From the NCBI GenBank assembly GCA_016707785.1, contig JADJGZ010000016.1, positions 79,179 through 143,178 on the forward strand: 64,000 nucleotides of DNA, written 5' to 3'. A program made the position numbers and the translations under genes. Below the pieces are notes generated by a model. That model saw only the letters and a program-made list of their open reading frames with translations. It made no database searches and was not told the origin of the DNA. Source of the DNA: Bacteroidales bacterium. GTDB taxonomy: Bacteria; Bacteroidota; Bacteroidia; Bacteroidales; UBA4417. Position 1 is the stretch's first letter. Every line of letters starts with the position of its first letter. Shown in pieces: positions 1-9,167 of the stretch.

Positions 1-219
1 ATGGAAGCTTGTTGTTCGGCCTGACTCAGAAGGATCTGGTTGTCCGAGCATATACATGCCTTCTTCGAGCCCCGATTCCTGGATTTTTTGCAATAATTCA
101 GCCTGTTTTGGTGTATAGGTGCTTGCCGCTTTATGGAAATTGGGCATCGCATTGGATAAGAAGAGCCATGCGAAAAGAATGATGGCACCTATCAATGAAA
201 AAAGTAGCTTTCTTGTCAT
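1..219 (-). CDS. Partial small membrane-anchored protein, unknown function
   Basis: The ATG at 217-219 opens a frame that runs off the left edge after 73 codons. It begins MTRKLLFSLIGAI and has one hydrophobic segment (about residues 5-24), followed by a polar part with an SNAMPNFHKAAS stretch and then YTPKQAELLQ. The pattern of one membrane anchor, a short linker and a predicted helix resembles small uncharacterised membrane proteins common in Bacteroidota; that is an impression from memory, not a search. A good promoter lies just upstream. The C-terminus is missing, so no function is proposed. Confidence 0.6.
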   Translation of the reverse strand, partial: MTRKLLFSLIGAIILFAWLFLSNAMPNFHKAASTYTPKQAELLQKIQESGLEEGMYMLGQPDPSESGRTTSFH

Positions 220-242
220 AGCTTAGGGTTTTATTGTTTACT

Positions 243-274
243 CAAAAATACAACCTCCCTTCAATATGAACAAG
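243..274 (-). promoter_or_regulatory. Bacteroidota-type promoter for the partial membrane protein
   Basis: Read on the minus strand, TATTTTTG (plus positions 243-250) matches the -7 consensus TAnnTTTG. A TTG at 271-273 lies 20 bases upstream as the -33 element. The start codon is at 219, giving a short leader of roughly 15-20 bases. Confidence 0.5.
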
Positions 275-349
275 ATTAAGAAGAAATTAAATACCGCAAT
301 ACCGGGAAGCGGATTGATCAGAAGGGTCAATCACCTGGTTTTATGATTA

Positions 350-1906
350 CTACATTCTAGTCAGTGACCAGCTTTTGAAAGTGCACCAATTATAGGCGTA
401 TCCTCCTGGTCCGGATCCGGGTTTATTGCTATTATCCACTGTACCACTTGCAGAAAAAGCATCGTTAGCGACAAGGTTGGTGCTTTCGATTTTATTCCCG
501 TCAGCATCTACCACGTAAGAACCTGCTACTGAGTTCGAGGTAAAAATTTGAGAACCATTCGGGAATTTTACCATAATACTCATCCCCTGATCAGAAAGAG
601 AGCCATAATTTGCAGGCAGAAAAGCCATACTGACTGCTGGGTCAGGAACAACAGCCATTGTTGCACCGAAGGATGGATCACTGCATGTAGCAGCTGTTAT
701 TTTCATCAGGTGGGGATAACCTTGCACAACCGCAAGTGGTTCAAGGGAAACGGTAAGAATAAAGCTGGTATTTATTACTTCAGGAGGGCCAGAGGTTTGG
801 GGGACTTCAGCTTTATAATAAAATGTCCCGCTCCAGGTACCGGCATAGTTGACTTCAGGAATTATACCTGCCAAGATATTAAACAATTGGGTCACGGTAG
901 GCAACTGTCCGTTATGTTCTAATTGGTAATTCCACAGTGCAGCTGTAATTTCCGGAATTTTAATATCAACACTGGCTTGTTTTAGCATTTCATAAGTACC
1001 CGCCACCAGGGCGGAAATTTTGGGGACAGCAAAAGAGTTGCCATAACCCGGACAAGAAGAGCCGGGAATTGTTACCTCACAAGCCTGGGCACTCAGGTAG
1101 TTGGCCGTTCCCCTATTGGCATAGCCCATTCCACAGCCGGATGGCGCCTCCTGTGAACCCACCATATAAATATGATCCCAAACCGGGGAGCCAGGAAATT
1201 CCTGCTGTAAATATTCAAGGTCATCGGTTTCATTAATATTTGTGTCGGAAGCTGACATCAGCAAGACTGCATTATCGAGCAAATGTGGATTTTTAAGTTC
1301 AATAGCTTTGAACATTGTAATATAACGCCTGTAATACCAATAATTATCACCGGGAATGCTATCGATCCCACCCATTGACATATTGATTACTACAGGAAGA
1401 TTATGCTCGTGGGCATAGCTCAACACTTCTACCGTCTTTTTCATCGCTTTGCAATAATCTCCTCCTTTCAGTTCTATATTCACGGGGACTGTTACATCAT
1501 TGATATTTACATCCACACCACCAGCTCCAGCAACATTGGCGACAGCCTGCATATGTGTCATTCCGTCTTCACATGGCATGACTACACCCAGATCAATGGT
1601 TTGAATGAGACTATTCTTATCACCTGATATTGCAAACAAACTCTTCGAACCACAAGGTATGCCAGAAAATACCCCGCCATTTTTTACTGTAACAACTATA
1701 TTAGGGAAAGCATCGGCAATTACAGATGATGAATGCATGGCTTTTATAAAGTCAGCGACCTTAGACTGTTCAACATTCGCCAGGTATAAACCTGCAGTTG
1801 GGACCTGGATCTTGATGACACCTTCATTTTGTTCCACAAGTTGACTTACTTGCTCTACTGTTCCTGAAGGTGATAGTAAAACAACCTGTCCGGGGTAGAC
1901 AAACAT
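350..1906 (-). CDS. Subtilase-like (S8) serine peptidase, main fragment of a frameshifted gene
   Basis: This is the catalytic part of a secreted peptidase resembling subtilisins. Numbered from its first Met, a probable triad is visible: Asp105 (QTIDLGV), His118 (GMTHMQAVANVAG, aligning with the HGTHVAG motif) and Ser291 (GYGNSFAVP, in place of GTSMAAP). VVINMSMGG near residue 172 is also subtilase-like. Residues 1-75 look like an I9-type propeptide. The last 170 residues form a beta-rich domain with no T9SS signature. The printed Met is internal: the preceding codons in this frame (KNGEQVT) continue the lipoprotein leader encoded at 1930-2090 in another frame. Removing one A from the A5 run near 1925-1930 joins the two. 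The parent gene follows the T9SS protein upstream by 11 bases. The motifs deviate from consensus, so activity is unproven. Confidence 0.7.
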   Translation of the reverse strand: MFVYPGQVVLLSPSGTVEQVSQLVEQNEGVIKIQVPTAGLYLANVEQSKVADFIKAMHSSSVIADAFPNIVVTVKNGGVFSGIPCGSKSLFAISGDKNSLIQTIDLGVVMPCEDGMTHMQAVANVAGAGGVDVNINDVTVPVNIELKGGDYCKAMKKTVEVLSYAHEHNLPVVINMSMGGIDSIPGDNYWYYRRYITMFKAIELKNPHLLDNAVLLMSASDTNINETDDLEYLQQEFPGSPVWDHIYMVGSQEAPSGCGMGYANRGTANYLSAQACEVTIPGSSCPGYGNSFAVPKISALVAGTYEMLKQASVDIKIPEITAALWNYQLEHNGQLPTVTQLFNILAGIIPEVNYAGTWSGTFYYKAEVPQTSGPPEVINTSFILTVSLEPLAVVQGYPHLMKITAATCSDPSFGATMAVVPDPAVSMAFLPANYGSLSDQGMSIMVKFPNGSQIFTSNSVAGSYVVDADGNKIESTNLVANDAFSASGTVDNSNKPGSGPGGYAYNWCTFKSWSLTRM

Positions 1907-2090
1907 GGTGACCTGTTCCCCGTTTTTCGTTAAAGCTCTGTTGTGCAGGTAAAGGAAATGATGTAAGGTTATCGAATGAATCTTCCATCAGCCCTGTTGA
2001 AGGATCATCTTCTTTTTTACTGCATCCGGTTGAAATAATGATCAGGATGATCACTGCAATTCCGATGAGTTTCAAGGTCAGTTTTTCCAT
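1824..2090 (-). CDS. N-terminal lipoprotein leader of the split subtilase-like gene
   Basis: The ATG at 2090 starts MEKLTLKLIGIAVIILIIIS followed by TGCSKKEDD, a type II signal peptide with a lipobox Cys and an acidic tether. Sense ends near residue 54 (QQSFNEK). After the A5 run the printed frame becomes unrelated (GTGHHVCLPR), while the catalytic part continues in the neighbouring frame. The real gene is therefore best read as 2090 down to 350, about 579 residues, with a one-base indel. The mature enzyme would sit on a membrane surface as a lipoprotein. Confidence 0.6.
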   Translation of the reverse strand: MEKLTLKLIGIAVIILIIISTGCSKKEDDPSTGLMEDSFDNLTSFPLPAQQSFNEKRGTGHHVCLPRTGCFTITFRNSRASKSTCGTK

Positions 2091-2101
2091 TTTTAGATAT
2101 A

Positions 2102-2848
2102 TTAATGTTGTATGATAAGCAATTTCCCACTTCTCATTCCCGACTTTGATTCTATGGTAAACAAATAGTGCCCTGAAATTATATCTCCCAATTCCACTAT
2201 AGTATCACCTGTTTTCAGATCTACCTTTTTCAGGATTCGTCCATGCATATCGCTGACACTGATAACATTTCCCTCCGGAATGACCATCAGCCCATCGATC
2301 CTTACGATATTATCAGCAGGATTAGGAAAAAGCTTGAAATTGAATGCAGTCTTATTATCATACCCGAGAGGAAATCCCTTATAGGAAGCTTCAAACCGAT
2401 AAGTCTGAACATTCAGCAGCAGAACATATTCATTCTTATAATAAAGGTAGGAAGTCTGCATATCAGGCTGCCAGGTTCCGGAAGACCAGATTTCGTTTTT
2501 GCCTGTTAGCGTATTGCCAAAGGTATCATGTGTGTAAGTCTTTCTTGAATCACTCACCCAACCAATGCCTGATGGATTGTAAGCCCATTCGGTAAGAATA
2601 TTACCCCCGTCGTCAACAGTGTAATCAACTTTGTTGGCAGCAACCCATTGATTTTCATCCCAACTATGGATGAGAAGCTCATCGTAATATCCATTTTCGT
2701 TGTAGGTATAAATAAAACGGCTGCCATTGAGCCAGTTTAAACCATCATCAGAGTATTGTGTAATTACAGTCAGCATGTTTGATTCATAAGCATAGTCACT
2801 TTTCAGGTCGTTTTTCCAGGTTCCCGGGGTCCATCGCTCCTGTAGCAT
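2102..2848 (-). CDS. T9SS-sorted YD-repeat-like secreted protein, C-terminal fragment
   Basis: This fragment holds several copies of a roughly 40-residue repeat of the form W..G.W.ND...Y.Y...G (for example RWTPGTWKND, SRFIYTYNENGYYDE, SRKTYTHDTFGN). It then has a type A T9SS sorting domain starting FKLFPNPADNIVRIDG and ending SGKLLIIQH. The sorting domain implies export by the type IX system and surface attachment or release. The first Met (MLQERW) is internal: the frame continues upstream as YDGLGQKISMLQERW if one G is added to the GGG run near 2866, joining it to the fragment at 2803-3285. The parent gene is 3285 to 2102, about 394 residues. Binding partner and role are unknown. Confidence 0.7.
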   Translation of the reverse strand: MLQERWTPGTWKNDLKSDYAYESNMLTVITQYSDDGLNWLNGSRFIYTYNENGYYDELLIHSWDENQWVAANKVDYTVDDGGNILTEWAYNPSGIGWVSDSRKTYTHDTFGNTLTGKNEIWSSGTWQPDMQTSYLYYKNEYVLLLNVQTYRFEASYKGFPLGYDNKTAFNFKLFPNPADNIVRIDGLMVIPEGNVISVSDMHGRILKKVDLKTGDTIVELGDIISGHYLFTIESKSGMRSGKLLIIQH

Positions 2849-3285
2849 GGATATTTTCTGCCCAGGCCATCGTAGCTGTAACTCCGTTTGATATAATTCA
2901 CCCAGTTAGCACCTGAAAATTTTTCAACTGATTCCAGAATGATATGACCATTAAAATCATATTCAACGGAGACTCTTGAATAATTCAACCATGCATTTGA
3001 CTGCCATAGCTGCGTTAGTGAAGAAATCACCTTTCCACCTGCATTATTTGTATTAGTAATCCTTGAATCATTCACCCATTCTCCGGATGTACGTTTTTCG
3101 TTAAGCTGACCTGTAACAAATCCATTTTCATCGAACGACTGTATCAGCCTTTCAATCACTAAATCCTGCTCATTATAACAAATTACCGTATCCCATTTCC
3201 AGATCATTGAGCCTGTATGGCTTTGTGCGTTGCTCCCGGATGTCAGAGCAATGAGTATTGCACATAGAAGGTATAACTTTTTCAT
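2803..3285 (-). CDS. T9SS-sorted YD-repeat-like secreted protein, N-terminal fragment
   Basis: It starts at the ATG at 3285 with a signal peptide (MKKLYLLCAILIALTSGSNAQ) and continues with repeats of the type W..G.WVNDSR.T...N.GG and NYSRVSVEYDFNGH, the same unit as in the downstream fragment. Coding sense is lost after SYSYDGLG near 2866, where the other frame continues as QKISMLQERW. It is the first gene of a probable two-gene unit with the subtilase-like lipoprotein. No clear TAnnTTTG element was found upstream. Confidence 0.65.
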   Translation of the reverse strand: MKKLYLLCAILIALTSGSNAQSHTGSMIWKWDTVICYNEQDLVIERLIQSFDENGFVTGQLNEKRTSGEWVNDSRITNTNNAGGKVISSLTQLWQSNAWLNYSRVSVEYDFNGHIILESVEKFSGANWVNYIKRSYSYDGLGRKYPCYRSDGPREPGKTT

Positions 3286-4298
3286 TACTGATTTTTTAGC
3301 CTGTTTTCAGTAAATAATCGAAATGTCTAACTGTTAGGGTTTACAGGACTAAAGAAATTTTGCTTCCGTTTCACCTATTATTATTCAGGCCCTGATTGTA
3401 TGGAAAGCGAGATGAAACCAAGGGAAAAAGCTGACAATCATCTTACTTTCACTCATTACTGGCAGTTTCCGACGCGAAGTAGCTTATGTGAATGATAACA
3501 TCACGAATAGAAGTATCACTTTCGCTTACCTGTTCAGTTTCGGCATAACACAAGTTAATCCGACAATTGGAGAAAAGTCACATCGAATTCTGTTAAATAT
3601 ATTAATTATAATTCAGGCTATGGACCCTGATTTTATTTAATGATTAACAGTATCGGATGGCACATAACATGAAGATTTGGGGTTGACGGTAGCCGGTATT
3701 AAATGGAAGTAGTATTGTATCAAATCCATTGCAATAGTTTAGTAACTCTTCAGGAATCCAATGCAAAATGAATAAATCTTTCACTTCCGGACACAGTAAA
3801 CGAAGCCTAAAACTATACAAGTCAGGCTTTTATCTTTATAAGATCAAAGAGCTGATTAACCTGGGTTATACTTTTTTCAGTTGCCCGACAAACACAGGTT
3901 TTTCATTCCTGATGTTCAGCATTCTTTTCAGACGGGCTATGGTTAATGGTTTTTTAAAAGAGGCAATTATGTATTCCGGATTGATTTGTACGTACATTTT
4001 AATTTTCTTAATCGGGACCATCCATCATTCTACTTGATAATCAATTGATTTTCAAGTGTTATTAACCTTTTCTTCACTTTGTGAATGAACCCTGTTAGAT
4101 GATAAGCAATTGTCAAAAACCGAGCCACAGTATAAGTTACTGATTATCAGATGTCTTAATATGTCATTTTGTCATTTTCCAGAGAATAACCCACTTGTTT
4201 CACTTTCAAGTGATGAAATACATTGTTGGGAGGGTAATGTGTGACGGAAAAGGAAATTTCTTCCCCTTTGAACTGTGCATTAATACAACACAGTATCC
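3286..4298. other. Intergenic region of about 1 kb, no convincing gene
   Basis: The stretch lies between divergent genes. The only plus frame above 80 codons (3768-4037) lacks a recognisable product and looks fortuitous. A start-less frame at 3416-3640 reads KKLTIILLSLITGSF, like a signal peptide, followed by NRSITFAYLFSFG, like an outer-membrane strand. It could be a decayed gene remnant but is too short to call. No tRNA or clear terminator was seen. Confidence 0.5.
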
Positions 4299-4329
4299 TT
4301 TGCATTTATTCAGAAACCGCTTAACTTTG
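4299..4329 (+). promoter_or_regulatory. Bacteroidota-type promoter for the DUF4412-like gene
   Basis: TTTG at 4299-4302 and TAACTTTG at 4322-4329 are separated by exactly 19 bases, a full match to the TTTG-N19-TAnnTTTG consensus. The ATG at 4367 lies 37 bases downstream. Confidence 0.75.
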
Positions 4330-4366
4330 AAACGAGAAGAATCTTTTCATCTAAAAATAATATATC

Positions 4367-5071
4367 ATGAACAGGACAGTTATTCTTTTTCTACTGGTTT
4401 TCAGCCTATTGATGGTCATTGCACAGCCTCCTTCAGTTCTCCCCGGATTGACCTGGGAAGAAGTTTACAATTTCGACAGATGCAATGTTTTTGCACTTGA
4501 ATTTTATGCCAAAAACAATGAGCTGATGAAAACCAGGAATATCAAAACTTTCTATCAGTCGAACGGAGAAAACTTCCTGGTACAATACCTTTCTGAAATG
4601 AAGGGCAATGGAACCGAAACCCTTATTGATAAAAAGAATGAAATTGCCATCCAGATGTTTGGTACAGGTGGCGGGGCTACTCCTATGTACAATGCAGGGG
4701 CATTTAAGTATCCGGCAGCAGATGAATTGAAGCAACTTACTCTTATTCCTACAGATGAAAACAAATTGATTGCAAATCTGAAATGCCGGAAATATACCTA
4801 TACCCACAAAAAGATTTTTGGTGAAGTCTGGTTAACGGAAGATGTGAAACTTTCTAATGACATCGGGGTTTTCAGGGCTTGTAAGATGGCTGCATTGCAC
4901 AATACTTTATCTGTTCCGGGTTTTGTTATGGAAATGACCACAGAAGATGACAGAGGTGGCAAAACCTTAATGAAGACTGTATCATTGCAGAAAGATGAGA
5001 CATACAAACTGGATCTGAAAGGTGTTGAGATGGGTAAAGCAATCAATAAGGTGAATTATTTTACTTTTTAA
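4367..5071 (+). CDS. Exported DUF4412-like protein
   Basis: The 234-residue product starts with a signal peptide (MNRTVILFLLVFSLLMVIAQ). The mature part shows features recalled from DUF4412-type proteins: MKTRNIKTFYQSNGENFLVQYL, then IDKKNEIAIQMFGTGGG, a KCRKYTYTHK segment and KIFGEVWLTEDVKLSND. Such proteins are periplasmic or outer-membrane-associated beta-rich domains of unknown function. The start is supported by a consensus promoter 37 bases upstream and by the signal peptide. It is transcribed alone or ahead of the transporter 100 bases downstream. The family assignment is from memory and the function is unknown. Confidence 0.65.
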   Translation: MNRTVILFLLVFSLLMVIAQPPSVLPGLTWEEVYNFDRCNVFALEFYAKNNELMKTRNIKTFYQSNGENFLVQYLSEMKGNGTETLIDKKNEIAIQMFGTGGGATPMYNAGAFKYPAADELKQLTLIPTDENKLIANLKCRKYTYTHKKIFGEVWLTEDVKLSNDIGVFRACKMAALHNTLSVPGFVMEMTTEDDRGGKTLMKTVSLQKDETYKLDLKGVEMGKAINKVNYFTF

Positions 5072-5170
5072 TTCTGCTACTTGCTTTAAAATCACTTGGC
5101 GGCCCGTTTCGTATAACAACAACGTCAGAGTTTTTCCTACTTTCGTAAATCCTTCAACTGACCCTGCTAT

Positions 5171-6460
5171 ATGGCTGAGCCCCGCCCTTCATTCCCCCGT
5201 AGTTTCTGGACTGTAATTTCCATGGAGTTCTTCGAAAGAGGTTCTTATTATGGGATGATGTCGGTATTATCCGTTTATCTTGTATTGAGCAGGAATGAAG
5301 GAGGATTGGGCTTTTCGAAAGAAAGTGTAGGAGCTATCAAGAGTGTGATTGTGCCAATGCTGTATTTCCTTCCCATTCTGTCAGGCGCAATAGGAGATCG
5401 GTATGGTTACCGAAAAGTGCTCTTCTTTGCATTTGCTTCAATGAGTCTGGGATATTTCTTTGCAGGGCTTTCCACCACTTACATAGCCATTTTCAGTTCA
5501 TTATTGTTGGTAGCCTTGGGAGCCGGATTCTTTAAGCCTATGATTTCCGGCACCATAGCAAAAGTTACTGATGAATCAAGTTCTTCACTGGGATTTGGAA
5601 TCTACTATTGGTCGATTAACCTTGGAGCCTTCCTTTTCCCACTCATCCTTGTACCCTGGTTGAAATCAATTTCATGGTCATATATATTTTTTATGGCAGC
5701 TATAGGAACAGGTTGGCTGATATTCCTCAACCTGTTTGTTTTCAAAGAACCGGTGAAAGAAAAGAGTTCAAAGCCTCTCATCCAGGTATTCACCGAAATG
5801 CTCATTGTGCTTAAAGATTATCGGTTTTTCTTGATGCTATTGATTTACAGCGGATTCTGGATCATGTATTTCCAGGTATACGATTCTGTTTTATGGTACC
5901 TGACAGAGAAAGTGGACATGTCACCTTTTAACAATATTGTAAATTCCTTTCTGGGATTATTCATGGATTCACCTTCATGGAAATTTGAGGCCGAGCATGT
6001 TACTGCAATGAATGCCGGGGCTATTATCCTGTTACAAATCCTGGTCTCGAGCCTTGTAAGAAACACGAAAGTACTGCCTACGATGATCTTTGGAATTGCT
6101 TTAGGATCACTGGGAATGGGGATGCTCGCTATTGCCCCTAATGCCTGGGTTTTCATGGCTTCAATGTTTGTATTCACCCTTGGGGAGATGATTGCCCATC
6201 CAAAATTTATTTCCTATGTTGGACTTATCGCTCCTCCGGACAAAAAAGCAGTTTACCAGGGTTATTCTTTCCTTTATGGAGTAATTGGCAGTGGAGTAGG
6301 CGGAATCCTGGGAGCTACTCTGTATGTGAGGTTTGTAGAGAAGCAAAACAATCCGGCCCTGTTATGGATTACTTTCTCAATGATAGGAGTAGTTACAATA
6401 ATTGGATTGCTTTTATATAACAGGTTTATTGTCAACAACAATAATAGCCAAAAAGCATAA
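5171..6460 (+). CDS. MFS transporter of the POT/PTR (oligopeptide:proton) type
   Basis: The 429-residue protein has about 12 hydrophobic segments. Segment 1 carries EFFERGSYYGM, a close match to the ExxERFxYYG motif that in POT/NRT1 transporters couples proton binding to substrate transport. GDRYGYRKVLF after segment 2 is the MFS loop 2-3 motif (GxxxDRxGRR-like). The middle segment has FNNIVNSFLGLFMDSPSWKFEAEH, an unusual extended loop. POT proteins import di- and tripeptides with protons, but the substrate cannot be read from sequence. It lies 100 bases downstream of the DUF4412-like gene; TACTTTCG at 5138-5145 may be a -7 element of its own. It converges on the methyltransferase gene. Confidence 0.8.
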   Translation: MAEPRPSFPRSFWTVISMEFFERGSYYGMMSVLSVYLVLSRNEGGLGFSKESVGAIKSVIVPMLYFLPILSGAIGDRYGYRKVLFFAFASMSLGYFFAGLSTTYIAIFSSLLLVALGAGFFKPMISGTIAKVTDESSSSLGFGIYYWSINLGAFLFPLILVPWLKSISWSYIFFMAAIGTGWLIFLNLFVFKEPVKEKSSKPLIQVFTEMLIVLKDYRFFLMLLIYSGFWIMYFQVYDSVLWYLTEKVDMSPFNNIVNSFLGLFMDSPSWKFEAEHVTAMNAGAIILLQILVSSLVRNTKVLPTMIFGIALGSLGMGMLAIAPNAWVFMASMFVFTLGEMIAHPKFISYVGLIAPPDKKAVYQGYSFLYGVIGSGVGGILGATLYVRFVEKQNNPALLWITFSMIGVVTIIGLLLYNRFIVNNNNSQKA

Positions 6461-6509
6461 TTCTGAAAAATAATAATAATTCCTTAGTTTCTAAGTACCT
6501 TAATTTTTT

Positions 6510-7322
6510 TTAATGTGATTTCATCAGCATATAAAACAGGTACTCAAACTGATGGGTTGCTAATTTGTTAAAAGTAGGTGTGCCTTTAGTGGTGGCAAAC
6601 ATATCGCCAATACGATGCAGCATTTTCGGAGTAAGCTTTCGCACAAGGATTTGCCGGTCGGTTGATGTTAGCTCCAGAGCTTCCAATACATTTTCTGTAA
6701 TGATCTCATTTTTCATTGGAATGAATCTCGCACTTTTAAGCTGCTGATCGAGCAGTTCCAGTTCATCATCAGGTCTGAAATCTGCAAAAAGCAAAATACC
6801 ACCTGGTTTCAGCACCCGATAGGCTTCATTGAGGAAGTTTTCCATCTTTAGGTATCGATGCGATGATTCTACATTGATAACTACATCAAATGAATTTTCC
6901 CGGAAACTGAGTTTCTCTGCATTACCCCTCACAAACCGGATATTCTCGTTTGCGTAATAATTTTTGCAGAATTCTATTGAATTTTTATTCAGATCAAGCC
7001 CTATAGCCGATTTTGGTGCCATATATCGACTGATATAAGATATGCCACCACCTCGGCCACAGCCAATTTCAAGTATATCTTTCCCTTGAATATCAACACT
7101 TCCGGCTACAAAATGGTAAAGTTGTGAAGAGTACCTGTTTAATCGGTCTTTTTCATCAAGTTCGATTGAATGCTTATTCTTCGAATATCCATAGTTCATA
7201 AATGTAACCTCAGCATTTTTATCCACTTTGCTTACATAGGAATACCAGACCTTAAAAAAAATACTTTTTGACAGCTTTTTTACTTTCCTGATCATTCCCG
7301 CATTATTGTTCAAATGTGCCAT
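6510..7322 (-). CDS. Class I SAM-dependent methyltransferase
   Basis: The 270-residue protein has a Rossmann methyltransferase domain: motif I ILEIGCGRGGG (residues 83-93), the acidic end of strand 2 in IGLDLNKNSIEF, motif II-like FVRGNAEKLSF, then SFDVVINVESSHRY and RVLKPGGILLFAD. The arrangement resembles small-molecule C/O-methyltransferases of the UbiE/sterol methyltransferase group, some of which act on polyketide or lipid phenols. The N-terminal 60 residues are basic and may contact a membrane or substrate. It stands alone between converging and same-strand genes, so context gives no substrate. Confidence 0.8.
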   Translation of the reverse strand: MAHLNNNAGMIRKVKKLSKSIFFKVWYSYVSKVDKNAEVTFMNYGYSKNKHSIELDEKDRLNRYSSQLYHFVAGSVDIQGKDILEIGCGRGGGISYISRYMAPKSAIGLDLNKNSIEFCKNYYANENIRFVRGNAEKLSFRENSFDVVINVESSHRYLKMENFLNEAYRVLKPGGILLFADFRPDDELELLDQQLKSARFIPMKNEIITENVLEALELTSTDRQILVRKLTPKMLHRIGDMFATTKGTPTFNKLATHQFEYLFYMLMKSH

Positions 7323-7618
7323 AAAGTCAAAAGATTTAAAATGTGTAAATGATGATCAAGTGTTAATCTCCGGTAAAAATGAAGTCGCAAAGAAACAATA
7401 AATACCAGATCAGGGCGTGATTTAGCTTTTGAGTCTTTACTAATATATAACAAAGAAATTTCCGGAATAGTTGAATATTTATATAAATCTACTCATAATG
7501 TTTATCCCATGCAATTAGATCACTTATTTAAATAAACGCATATGGTGAAACAAGCTAAAATATTGATTAACTCTCTATGAATAAAAAGAACAAGCCATGT
7601 GAAGTATACCGCTATATT

Positions 7619-9082
7619 CTATTTCATCACATGTATCACCAATGGTAACAGGAACCAACAAAAAAGGGTTATAAGGATAATGCTGATCAAATTCATTACA
7701 AATCCAGCCTTTAGCATATCTTTCAATTTGATGAAACCACTGCCAAAAACAATAGCGTTGGGAGGTGTTCCGATAGGCATCATGGAAGCCGCACTCGCTG
7801 CAAGCGTCATTGGCAATCCCAACATGATAGGGTCAAGATGCAGAGCGTCGGCCAGAGAGGCCAGGACCGGTGCAAGTACGATCACCTGGGCAACATTACT
7901 CATCAGCTCGCTCAGGAAGATGGAGACCACAACGATAATCAGTATCAATGTAAATCCACCCATCTGACTGAACCCTGCCAACCAATTCCCGATCTGAGCC
8001 ATAACTCCGGCTTTTTCAAGGGAATTCGCCAAAGCGATCCCTCCTCCGAAAAGCAAAAGTATCCCCCATGACATTTTGGTGGTATCATTCCAATCGAGCA
8101 CCATAACAGACTTTTGTTCCTTTTTCTCTCCACTGGGAGTAGCAAATAATGCAAGAGCACCTAAAACAGCAATCATATTATCGTCCAATTTGAACAGACC
8201 GATACCATTTAACAAATCCTTGGTAATCCATAGTAAAGCAGTAACTGAAAAGATGACCAATACCCGTTTTTCAGCATTAGATAATTTCCCAAGGGCTTTG
8301 AGTTCCTGTTCAATAAATTTATTTGCTACTTCATTATGTTTGATGTGGTTTGGGAAGAGAATCTTTGTCATTGTGAGATAAAGTGCTGCCAATAATAGCA
8401 AGGCAAGGGGGGCACAAATGATCATCCAATCAAGAAACTGCACAGTATAACCATACTTTTTCTCTATAAATCCCAGGAACGCAACGTTGGGTGGCGTCCC
8501 GATGATAGTCGCCATTCCTCCAATATTACTTGCATAAGCAATCACCAGCATAAGAACCAGGGAAAAATTGGTAAAACCGGACCCTGCATTTTCATGCTCT
8601 TTCATCACAACAATCACACTGAGAGCAATGGGGAACATCATCATGGTAGTGGCTGTATTGCTTAACCACATGCTTAAAAAGCCGGTAGCGAGTATGAACC
8701 CAAGGATGATCCTGTCGCCACTCGTACCTGTTTGTTTTACGATATACAAGGCAATTCGCTTATGTAAGTTCCATTTCTGAAGTGCAAGACCAATCATGAA
8801 CCCTCCCATGAACAGGAAAATAACCGGATTGCTGTATGACTTTGACACTTCTTCAATAGTCCCTAGTCCAAGTAAGGGTTGCAGCACAAGAGGAAGTAAT
8901 GCAACAGCCGGCATTGGTAAGGCTTCGGTAATCCACCAGGTGATCATCAGTATGGCAACAGCAACAGCCTTTGTGGCATCCTCTCCCAAATTAAACGGGT
9001 TCAGCAAATATTCAGCTAATGCCAGCAGGATGCCTGCAAATAGCGAAATCACGAATTGATTTCTTTTCAGCCATTTTAGCAT
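7619..9082 (-). CDS. SLC13/DASS family sodium:anion symporter
   Basis: The 487-residue polytopic protein has the two inverted-repeat signatures of divalent anion:sodium symporters. These are SNTATTMMMFP with GGMATIIGTPPNVAF in the first half, and SNVAQVIVLAP with ASMMPIGTPPNAIVFGSG in the second. The SNT and TPP motifs form the sodium and carboxylate sites in the VcINDY structure. Typical substrates are C4-dicarboxylates, citrate or sulfate, and the substrate here is not determined. Length and topology are normal. It is 85 bases downstream of the NamA-type reductase on the same strand and may be cotranscribed with it. Confidence 0.88.
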   Translation of the reverse strand: MLKWLKRNQFVISLFAGILLALAEYLLNPFNLGEDATKAVAVAILMITWWITEALPMPAVALLPLVLQPLLGLGTIEEVSKSYSNPVIFLFMGGFMIGLALQKWNLHKRIALYIVKQTGTSGDRIILGFILATGFLSMWLSNTATTMMMFPIALSVIVVMKEHENAGSGFTNFSLVLMLVIAYASNIGGMATIIGTPPNVAFLGFIEKKYGYTVQFLDWMIICAPLALLLLAALYLTMTKILFPNHIKHNEVANKFIEQELKALGKLSNAEKRVLVIFSVTALLWITKDLLNGIGLFKLDDNMIAVLGALALFATPSGEKKEQKSVMVLDWNDTTKMSWGILLLFGGGIALANSLEKAGVMAQIGNWLAGFSQMGGFTLILIIVVVSIFLSELMSNVAQVIVLAPVLASLADALHLDPIMLGLPMTLAASAASMMPIGTPPNAIVFGSGFIKLKDMLKAGFVMNLISIILITLFCWFLLPLVIHVMK

Positions 9083-9167
9083 AAGAGTAACTTTTCTTTT
9101 TACAATTTGGTGACTCTCGACCGGATTTGCAGGATTTACATTTTAACGGTTCTCTTAGTTTATGCTA

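Noticed and set aside
3768..4037. 89-codon plus-strand frame with hydrophobic parts
   Set aside because: No promoter, signal or recognisable family; probably AT-rich chance sequence.
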